From Candidatus Uhrbacteria bacterium (GTDB lineage Bacteria; Patescibacteriota; Patescibacteriia; UBA9934; GWF2-40-263), in contig JAHFIS010000021.1 in the NCBI GenBank assembly GCA_023246275.1, forward strand, positions 3,162 to 8,716: a DNA stretch of 5,555 bases, in the 5' to 3' direction. The notes beneath the pieces are model-generated. The model was not told the origin of the DNA. It was given only the letters and a program-made list of their open reading frames with translations, and searched no databases. Shown piece by piece: positions 1-5,555 of the stretch (position 1 is the stretch's first letter; every line of letters starts with the position of its first letter). The translations under genes were made by a program, and so were the position numbers.

Positions 1-876
1 ACGCTCGAGCGGACGTATCTCGGACGTCCGGCGGACGCGCTTTCGGCAATGAGCTCGCTCGGGCTCGGAATCTCGGACGCGAACCTTGCGACGATTCCCG
101 TCGCGGGGATCCTGCCGACGACGGACGCGCCAACCGTCTCGTCCGACGCTACGCACGTCGAAAAGACCGTCGCGACGAGCCGCGGGTCGTTCACGATCGA
201 CCTTGTCACGATCCCGCGCGACTCGTACGAGATGATCACGGACACCGCCGAGACGGGTGACTGCGAGAACGGGTGTGCGACGAAATCGCTCGCGGACTTC
301 GTGAGCGAGAACGGCGGGACCATCGGGATCCACGGAACGTACTTCTGCCCGGCCGATTACGCGTCGTGCTCCGGAAAGACCGGGACGTTCGACCCGCCTG
401 TTTACAACACCGCGGCCGGGACCATGCGAAACGAGTTCGACCTTCCGTATCAGACCGGGCCGATGCTCACGACGAACGAGGACGGGACGCTCTGGTTCTA
501 TCACCGCGCACCCGACTTCGGAACGTCCGTGGCGGCGTACGAGTCCGCGTCGGGCAAGGAGCTCCAGTCCGCCATTGCGAACTACCCCTCGCTTGTCGAA
601 GGCGGCGAGAACATCGTGGCGACCGAGGTCGTCAACGCGTCGCAGAGCACGAAGAGCTCGCGCGGCGGAATCGGGTTCGACGAACAGAACTTCTACCTCG
701 TCATTGCCCACAGCGCCTCGGTAACCGACCTCGCTTCGATCTTCGACGAGGCGGTCGGCGCGGACTACGCGATAAACCTCGACGGAGGAGCGACGAGTGC
801 CCTGTACTTCGACGGCGCGTACGAGTACGGTCCGACGAGGACGCTCGCGAACGCGATCGTGTTCAAGCACAAATAG
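1..876 (+). CDS. Phosphodiester glycosidase (NAGPA-like domain) family protein, N-terminus outside window
   Basis: The reading frame is open from base 1, giving 291 visible residues. The first ATG (base 49) has no Shine-Dalgarno, unlike the AAGGAG sites of the three downstream genes, so the true start is probably upstream of the window. Numbering from that ATG, the family signatures are G-I-H-G-T-Y-F at 93-99, R-G-G-I-G-F at 205-210 followed by a hydrophobic strand, and Y-A-I-N-L-D-G-G at 240-247 leading into a closing strand. These match the core of the NAGPA/phosphodiester glycosidase domain, known from enzymes that uncap phosphodiester-linked sugars and from bacterial exopolysaccharide-associated proteins. 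Four cysteines (72, 76, 100, 107) cluster before and after the first motif and could form disulfides, which would fit an exported protein; any signal peptide would lie outside the window. The substrate cannot be told from sequence. A hairpin terminator follows about 20 nt after the TAG stop. Confidence 0.8.
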   Translation, partial: TLERTYLGRPADALSAMSSLGLGISDANLATIPVAGILPTTDAPTVSSDATHVEKTVATSRGSFTIDLVTIPRDSYEMITDTAETGDCENGCATKSLADFVSENGGTIGIHGTYFCPADYASCSGKTGTFDPPVYNTAAGTMRNEFDLPYQTGPMLTTNEDGTLWFYHRAPDFGTSVAAYESASGKELQSAIANYPSLVEGGENIVATEVVNASQSTKSSRGGIGFDEQNFYLVIAHSASVTDLASIFDEAVGADYAINLDGGATSALYFDGAYEYGPTRTLANAIVFKHK

Positions 877-896
877 ACAAGTCCTAATAGTTCCTC

Positions 897-927
897 AAAA
901 CTACCAACGCTGAGCGTTGGTAGTTTT
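897..927 (+). terminator. Intrinsic terminator after the phosphodiester glycosidase gene
   Basis: A perfect 14-bp inverted repeat (AAAACTACCAACGC at 897-910 and its complement at 914-927) surrounds a TGA loop. The arm ends in TTTT, and AAAA opens the other side, so the hairpin could also stop transcription coming from the right. It ends 3 bp before the -35 box of the next gene, so it separates the two transcription units. Confidence 0.85.
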
Positions 928-930
928 CGG

Positions 931-959
931 TTGACATTTTATCTTGGATCGCCTATCGT
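931..959 (+). promoter_or_regulatory. Sigma70-type promoter of the 208-residue gene
   Basis: A perfect TTGACA (-35) lies at 931-936 and TATCGT (-10) at 954-959, with a 17-bp spacer. The predicted transcription start is near 966, giving a leader of only about 27 nt. The same arrangement recurs before the next two genes. Confidence 0.75.
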
Positions 960-963
960 ACTC

Positions 964-990
964 GTCCACGATGCCAACGAAGGAGTGGAC
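964..990 (+). promoter_or_regulatory. Leader inverted repeat enclosing the Shine-Dalgarno (copy 1)
   Basis: GTCCAC (964-969) pairs with GTGGAC (985-990) around a 15-nt loop. The loop ends in AACGAAGGA, so the Shine-Dalgarno AAGGAG (980-985) sits at the loop's 3' side and runs into the stem. It complements the CTCCTT near the 3' end of the 16S rRNA in this window. Seven bases separate GGAG from the ATG at 993. The left arm lies at the predicted transcription start, so the element could act as RNA hairpin or as a DNA operator. Confidence 0.6.
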
Positions 991-992
991 CA

Positions 993-1619
993 ATGAAGCC
1001 GGAACCGTACGACGACGCCGTCACGCTCACCATCGACCTCACGAGGGAGGCCCTGCGCCTGACAGGGGGCGCGTTTCCCGAGCATCTGCTCGGAGACATC
1101 TCCAAACGGCTGTCGAGAGACGCAACGCGCGGCGACATGGATTGCCAGCTCATGCGCCTGTTCGTGTCCGGACCCGTTCCTGACATTGCGGCGATGCGCA
1201 TGGACAGCGGTTCGCTTCTGTATGTGGCCCTCGGCGGGAAGGCCGTGGTCTGGGGCGCGGAAACGTTCCGCCTGGATCCTGACTTCAGGGTTTCGCTGGA
1301 AATCCCAATCCAGATCATCCACGACCGACCATGCTGGGTCGACCGTCACGACGCGACCGGAGAACGGCGCGTGAACTGGGCGGGCGAGAAGGGTAGTTTG
1401 TGTCCGCCTGATTCGATCTCGCACCTGTGCGCCGGATTGCGCGGCCCGTGCTACGCGGTGAACGTTCGGGATGGCGACGGGACGGTCGGATACGTCGTCG
1501 AGGGTCGGACAAGGCATAGGCCGTTCGCCTCCGTCGAGAACCTTGCCATCGACATCGGCAAGCCGTCCTACGTGGGACGCAACACGGACGGATCCGTCAC
1601 CACGGTTATCCCCTCCTGA
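993..1619 (+). CDS. Hypothetical protein with beta-rich repeats related to the next gene's product
   Basis: I do not recognise this 208-residue protein. The start is set by an AAGGAG site 7 nt upstream and by a leader shared with the two following genes. Residues 1-60 look mostly helical, with no signal peptide or membrane segment. From about residue 75 to the end the protein is beta-rich and carries degenerate units of roughly 40 residues: R-P-C-W-V-D-R at 112-118, G-P-C-Y-A-V at 151-156, and K-P-S-Y-V-G at 190-195. Each is followed by a D/G-rich turn and another hydrophobic strand. The last two units align with residues about 150-211 of the neighbouring 403-residue protein (shared P-C-Y-x-V, S-V-x-x-L, I-x-G/x-x-P-x-Y, S-V-x-x-V-I). 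The pattern resembles PD40/WD40-like propeller blades, but there are too few units for a full propeller. Probably cytoplasmic; function unknown. The TGA stop lies in the terminator stem. Confidence 0.75.
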   Translation: MKPEPYDDAVTLTIDLTREALRLTGGAFPEHLLGDISKRLSRDATRGDMDCQLMRLFVSGPVPDIAAMRMDSGSLLYVALGGKAVVWGAETFRLDPDFRVSLEIPIQIIHDRPCWVDRHDATGERRVNWAGEKGSLCPPDSISHLCAGLRGPCYAVNVRDGDGTVGYVVEGRTRHRPFASVENLAIDIGKPSYVGRNTDGSVTTVIPS

Positions 1620-1650
1620 CCCCGCCCCCTTCGAGGATGGGGTCATTTTT
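1617..1650 (+). terminator. Intrinsic terminator overlapping the stop codon of the 208-residue gene
   Basis: TGACCCC (1617-1623) pairs with GGGGTCA (1639-1645). An inner CCT/AGG stem (1628-1630 and 1634-1636) closes a TCG loop, and the hairpin is followed by TTTTT. The TGA stop codon is the first three bases of the 5' arm. The next -35 box starts 10 bp downstream. Confidence 0.8.
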
Positions 1651-1660
1651 ATTGGAATCA

Positions 1661-1688
1661 TTGACAATTCCAGCCATCCTGGTATTAT
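1661..1688 (+). promoter_or_regulatory. Sigma70-type promoter of the 403-residue gene
   Basis: TTGACA lies at 1661-1666 and TATTAT at 1683-1688, with a 16-bp spacer. The -10 box matches the consensus at five of six positions. The predicted start is near 1695 and the leader is about 26 nt. Confidence 0.75.
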
Positions 1689-1691
1689 TCC

Positions 1692-1720
1692 GGTCCACTG
1701 CAACAGCGAAGGAGTGGGCC
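1692..1720 (+). promoter_or_regulatory. Leader inverted repeat enclosing the Shine-Dalgarno (copy 2)
   Basis: GGTCCAC (1692-1698) pairs with GTGGGCC (1714-1720), including one T-G wobble at 1694/1718, around a 15-nt loop ending in GCGAAGGA. Compared with copy 1, a T-A pair becomes T-G and further G-C pairs extend the stem, so base pairing is kept while sequence changes. Six bases separate GGAG from the ATG at 1721, so the 3' arm ends directly at the start codon. Confidence 0.6.
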
Positions 1721-2932
1721 ATGAAACCAAAATTCAACCCCAGCGAGTCATTTCAAGAGCGTGCCATCTGTCTGGCGTTTGGCAATACCCCCAAGAGCCA
1801 GTACCGCCATGCGTTCAACGAAATCAAAGCGATCCTCGCCCGTCCGGAAACGCAGGCCGACATGCTCCGGCAGTTGGAGCGGCTTGATCGGGCCGGCGCG
1901 GTATCCCGAACTCCCCGGCTGGCGAACGGCCGTCTCCTGTACATGGACGCCGGAAAGAAGAAGACGGTGGACTCGTACCGCGCCGTCCTCGGATACGACG
2001 AATATCCCATGCGTTATCCTTCGTCCATGACCGAGCACTCGCTGTGCGCGGTTGGCAGCAAGCCGTGCTGGGACGAGTCAAGCGGCGATGGGACGTACGT
2101 CGCATGGGGATCGCGGCACGGAAAGCCGTACCTCGTCGAACACCGAATGTTCTTCGATCTCCAGGATATCGGCGGCGTTCCGTGCTATATCGTTCATAGA
2201 GACACGAACCGCAACGGGCGGTCGTTCGCCGTCGTGGACGAGACGGAAGGAAAGCCGTATGGTTCCGTGCACAGCCTCCACCGGATCAACGGCGAGCCGG
2301 CATACCTGGCCAGCAAGTCGATGGGGTCGCGTCGGCACTCCGTGATCGTGATCGGAACGGAGGAGGTCGTCGAGGCGATGGAATTGAACGGACCGACGGT
2401 ACACGCCGATGGGTCGACGTACGTGATGGGCGTTATGCTTAACGGGTCGGGCCAGATCTGGCGCGACGCCGTGCCGATCCTCTCCGACGACGCCGTCCAC
2501 GAGGTCGTCTGTCTCAGCGCGGTCGGCGGACAGGTCGCCTACGCGGTACGGTCTGGACGGAAGGACAGGACGGCCGTCCATCTCCTCGGACAGGTGCGAA
2601 CCGTGACGGAAATCGGATCCTGGAAGGTGCCGCATGACGCGGACAACCGGGGCATCACCTATAACCGTGACGTCTTTGGAAGAACGGTCGATCAGAATGA
2701 GGACGGAATCCTCCTTTGGAACTTCCGCGACGGACCGACCTGGGAGGTGTACGCCAACTGGACGAAGCTGTGCGACGGGAAGGTAGCGGCAAAGGACAAA
2801 AAGGAGTGGGGAAACCCCATCGGTTACATCAGGTCCCGATCCGTCGGCATCCTTCTCGAGGGCGAGGATTCCCCGCGCGTCTTCGACCTCGCGGCCCTCG
2901 GCGTCATTCCCGCGACGACCTCGAACGACTGA
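1721..2932 (+). CDS. Hypothetical protein with propeller-like beta repeats (403 residues)
   Basis: I do not recognise a named family. The frame extends upstream to an ATG at 1637, but the start at 1721 is preferred: it follows GGAG by 6 nt and carries the leader shared with the neighbouring genes, and the upstream stretch contains the promoter. Residues 1-60 are predicted helical and charged. From about residue 65 the protein is made of repeated beta units. The clearest are S-K-P-C-W at 113-117, G-V-P-C-Y-I-V at 152-158, G-E-P-A-Y-L-A at 191-197 and G-Q-V-A-Y-A-V at 270-276. Typically a D/N/G turn, a second strand (as in F-A-V-V-D) and a G-K-P-Y-like segment follow. This resembles PD40/TolB-type propeller blades, so a propeller-like fold is my inference. 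There is no signal peptide or membrane segment, so it is probably cytoplasmic. No catalytic motif is visible. It shares its repeats with the 208-residue protein just upstream. Confidence 0.78.
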   Translation: MKPKFNPSESFQERAICLAFGNTPKSQYRHAFNEIKAILARPETQADMLRQLERLDRAGAVSRTPRLANGRLLYMDAGKKKTVDSYRAVLGYDEYPMRYPSSMTEHSLCAVGSKPCWDESSGDGTYVAWGSRHGKPYLVEHRMFFDLQDIGGVPCYIVHRDTNRNGRSFAVVDETEGKPYGSVHSLHRINGEPAYLASKSMGSRRHSVIVIGTEEVVEAMELNGPTVHADGSTYVMGVMLNGSGQIWRDAVPILSDDAVHEVVCLSAVGGQVAYAVRSGRKDRTAVHLLGQVRTVTEIGSWKVPHDADNRGITYNRDVFGRTVDQNEDGILLWNFRDGPTWEVYANWTKLCDGKVAAKDKKEWGNPIGYIRSRSVGILLEGEDSPRVFDLAALGVIPATTSND

Positions 2933-2959
2933 CCCTGGCGAATTCGTCGGGGTCTTTTT
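2931..2959 (+). terminator. Intrinsic terminator overlapping the stop codon of the 403-residue gene
   Basis: A continuous 10-bp stem (2931-2940 with 2945-2954, including two G-T wobbles) closes an AATT tetraloop and is followed by TTTTT at 2955-2959. The G and A of the TGA stop (2930-2932) are the first two bases of the 5' arm. Confidence 0.85.
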
Positions 2960-3072
2960 CATACTTCCCGCACGAGGGAATCACTCAGAATTGAACGTCG
3001 AATGTCGTCCGGGACCTAGTCCTGATCTCGCTACGAGGATCTTTTCAAATGCGCGACGATGGTCCCAGCGGA

Positions 3073-3101
3073 TTGACATTCGTTGAGATTACGCGTATGT
3101 T
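3073..3101 (+). promoter_or_regulatory. Sigma70-type promoter of the inositol monophosphatase family gene
   Basis: TTGACA lies at 3073-3078 and TATGTT at 3096-3101, with a 17-bp spacer. The predicted start is near 3108. The 113 nt between the preceding terminator and this promoter show only weak short hairpins (TTCCC/GGGAA at 2965-2980, GGAC/GTCC at 3012-3022) and no coding signal. Confidence 0.7.
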
Positions 3102-3106
3102 CTCCA

Positions 3107-3131
3107 TCCACGACAACAACGAAGGAGTGGA
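3107..3131 (+). promoter_or_regulatory. Leader inverted repeat enclosing the Shine-Dalgarno (copy 3)
   Basis: TCCAC (3107-3111) pairs with GTGGA (3127-3131) around a loop of again exactly 15 nt that ends in AACGAAGGA. The next outer pair (A3106/A3132) does not form, so this is the shortest stem of the three. GGAG is 7 nt from the ATG at 3135. Confidence 0.55.
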
Positions 3132-3134
3132 ACG

Positions 3135-3935
3135 ATGAGCGATACGCGAGACCCCAGGCAAACGGCCATCGACGCCTGCTGCGCGGCAGCCGACGCGCAT
3201 GACGAGTTTCGGAACGACCAGGCCGCCACGACGAAGCCGGACGGCAGCCCGGTCACAACCGCGGACGTTGAGGCGGAAAAGCGGATGCGGTCCGTTATCT
3301 TTGCCCAATGGCCGGAGGACGGGTTCCTCGGCGAGGAGAACGGATACACGCCCGGCACGTCGGGGTTCACCTGGGTCGCGGACCCGCTCGACGGGACGAT
3401 CCAGTACACGATCGGAATCGACGACTTCGGAACCCTGCTCGCGCTCATGGACTCGGACGGAACCATCGTGCTCGGAGCAGTAATGCACTCGCCATCCAGG
3501 ACGATCTGGCTGACCGAGCGCGGGTCGGGAGAACTGCTGCGGGCCCGCGACGACGAATACGAGACGCTCCACAGTCCGGTCAACTCCCGCCCCGTCGCGC
3601 CATCAATCGCAGACGCCATCGTCTGCTTCGGCCACCTGAGCCGGATGGACGACGCGGGAATGGACATCGGCATGGTCGTTTCCAGGTTCAAAACCCACCT
3701 TCCCGTCGCACGATTCCAAATGTTCATGCTCGTGGCTGAGGGAAAGCTGGACGTGGTCGTGGCGCGCCTCGAGCACGACTGGGACCTGTTCGCCAACCAG
3801 CTCATCGTCGAGGAAGCCGGCGGTACGGTCATCCTCCTTCCGCTTAAGAACGGCCGATGGGTCGTGGCGGCGCGAAGCAAGGAGCTTGCGGAACAGACCG
3901 TCGCAGCCATCCGCGAAAGCATCTACTGCGACTGA
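3135..3935 (+). CDS. Inositol monophosphatase family phosphatase
   Basis: This 266-residue protein is close to the usual length of the Mg2+-dependent, lithium-sensitive phosphatase family (IMPase, SuhB, HisN-type, CysQ), which removes phosphate from small phosphorylated alcohols or nucleotides in the cytoplasm. In order, it shows K-P-D-G-S-P-V-T-T-A-D at 34-44, F-L-G-E-E-N at 64-69 (metal ligand probably E67), W-V-A-D-P-L-D-G-T at 80-88 (metal ligands D83 and D86), and H-D-W-D at 214-217 followed by I-V-E-E-A-G-G at 224-230 (D217 is the third-site ligand). All expected metal-binding acids are present, so the enzyme should be active. The usual D-G-T-x-N-F reads D-G-T-I-Q-Y, and W-D-x-A-A reads W-D-L-F-A. 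Family motifs alone do not separate inositol-phosphate, histidinol-phosphate or PAP phosphatase activity. It is a single-gene unit convergent with the 16S gene. Confidence 0.92.
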   Translation: MSDTRDPRQTAIDACCAAADAHDEFRNDQAATTKPDGSPVTTADVEAEKRMRSVIFAQWPEDGFLGEENGYTPGTSGFTWVADPLDGTIQYTIGIDDFGTLLALMDSDGTIVLGAVMHSPSRTIWLTERGSGELLRARDDEYETLHSPVNSRPVAPSIADAIVCFGHLSRMDDAGMDIGMVVSRFKTHLPVARFQMFMLVAEGKLDVVVARLEHDWDLFANQLIVEEAGGTVILLPLKNGRWVVAARSKELAEQTVAAIRESIYCD

Positions 3936-3957
3936 GACCTGACGGTCTCTTTTTTTT
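3934..3957 (+). terminator. Intrinsic terminator overlapping the stop codon of the phosphatase gene
   Basis: GAGACC (3934-3939) pairs with GGTCTC (3944-3949) around a TGAC loop, followed by eight T (3950-3957). The last two bases of the TGA stop (3933-3935) are the first two bases of the stem. Confidence 0.92.
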
Positions 3958-3974
3958 GGGCAATATTCCAACGC

Positions 3975-3998
3975 AAAACCCCGCCCTGGTGGGCGGGG
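3975..3998 (-). terminator. Intrinsic terminator of the 16S rRNA transcript
   Basis: CCCCGCCC (3979-3986) pairs with GGGCGGGG (3991-3998) around a 4-nt loop. Read on the minus strand the hairpin is followed by TTTT (3978-3975); on the plus strand it is not followed by a T run. It therefore faces transcription coming out of the 16S gene, about 150 nt past the mature 3' end. Confidence 0.8.
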
Positions 3999-4054
3999 AT
4001 TGTCAATTGAATCGAGTGTCAGATTGTCACCTGTGTGATTGCAACGTCTACCTG

Positions 4055-4102
4055 CGTCCGAAGTACATCGGACGACTTTGATCTGATCAAACGAATTTGA
4101 TC
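4055..4102 (-). other. 16S 3' trailer with two hairpins
   Basis: Reading the minus strand from the 16S end, GATCAAA-TTCG-TTTGATC (4102-4085) forms a 7-bp stem with a TTCG tetraloop. A third copy of the arm, GATCAAA (4083-4077), could compete for the middle arm. A second 7-bp stem, CGTCCGA/TCGGACG (4074-4055), follows. These lie between the mature 16S end and the terminator. They may help processing or folding of the precursor, which is inference. The remainder of 3999-4145 shows no tRNA or ORF. Confidence 0.5.
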
Positions 4103-4145
4103 TCGACCTAGGATCGTAGAAGCGCAAGCGCCTCATATTCCCTAG

Positions 4146-5555
<1,410 letters not shown>

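Noticed and set aside
1637..1720. N-terminal extension of the 403-residue protein from an upstream ATG
   Set aside because: The stretch contains the TTGACA/TATTAT promoter and leader, and the ATG at 1721 has the proper Shine-Dalgarno spacing shared with the neighbouring genes.
939..1730. Long open frame on the minus strand (263 codons)
   Set aside because: It lies opposite the 208-residue gene, crosses its terminator and two promoters, has no Shine-Dalgarno and shows no recognisable motif. Long antisense frames are expected in GC-rich coding sequence.
2078..2962. Long open frame on the minus strand (294 codons)
   Set aside because: It is the antisense shadow of the 403-residue gene, begins inside that gene's terminator region, and has R/D/V-rich composition typical of a shadow frame.
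2965..2980. TTCCC/GGGAA hairpin just after the terminator of the 403-residue gene
   Set aside because: It is only 5 bp with no T run on either strand, so it is not convincing as a second terminator.
3011..3066. GGGACC/GGTCCC long-range inverted repeat upstream of the phosphatase promoter
   Set aside because: The arms are only 6 bp and 44 nt apart with no supporting copy elsewhere, so chance is a sufficient explanation.
3089..3922. Open frame on the minus strand opposite the phosphatase gene (277 codons)
   Set aside because: The plus-strand frame carries clear inositol monophosphatase motifs; the minus frame is serine-rich with no motif or start signal.
3857..4081. Open frame on the plus strand (74 codons) across the gene end
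   Set aside because: It runs through two terminators in a second frame of the phosphatase gene, with no Shine-Dalgarno or recognisable product.
3999..4145. Possible spacer tRNA (Ile or Ala) after 16S
   Set aside because: No TTCRA-type T-loop, anticodon arm or CCA-adjacent acceptor stem could be found on the minus strand.

Overview
The window looks like a piece of a Patescibacteria (Candidate Phyla Radiation) genome, most likely from the Parcubacteria/Paceibacteria side. The evidence is the 16S rRNA gene on the minus strand. It carries the variant 515 site (GTGCCAGCAGCAGCGGTAA), the variant 926 site (CCGTCTATTCC), TGTACTCACCGCCCGTC at the 1391 site, and CCCTTAAGTGGGG ahead of the AACGAGCGCAACCC block. 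I recall these as typical of that group. The protein genes are visibly GC-rich, with many GAC, GTC, ACG and TCG codons. Naming the order or genus would need a 16S tree.

Layout from left to right. (1) Bases 1-876 hold the C-terminal part of a probably exported phosphodiester glycosidase (NAGPA-type) protein whose start lies outside the window; a strong hairpin terminator follows. (2) Bases 993-1619 hold a 208-residue protein of unknown function. (3) Bases 1721-2932 hold a 403-residue protein of unknown function. Proteins 2 and 3 share a roughly 40-residue beta-rich repeat and look like distant relatives. (4) Bases 3135-3935 hold an inositol monophosphatase family enzyme. (5) Bases 3936-4145 are a non-coding convergent junction with a terminator for each strand. 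(6) Bases 4146-5555 hold the 16S rRNA gene on the minus strand, complete at its 3' end and cut by the window edge at its 5' end.

Genes 2, 3 and 4 are each built as a stand-alone transcription unit of the same design. Each has a perfect TTGACA -35 box, a -10 box 16-17 bp downstream, a very short leader and an AAGGAG Shine-Dalgarno, with 60-62 bp from the -35 box to the ATG. In each leader an inverted repeat of the form TCCAC-N15-GTGGA encloses the Shine-Dalgarno. The loop is exactly 15 nt in all three, and the outer stem positions differ but mostly still pair. At the other end, each of the three genes has its TGA stop codon inside or touching the 5' arm of an intrinsic terminator. This repeated start and stop architecture is the most interesting unexplained signal in the window.

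The 16S gene is followed within about 150-170 nt by its own terminator and a convergent gene. No tRNA or 23S sequence is visible there, so the rRNA genes appear to be unlinked in this organism.
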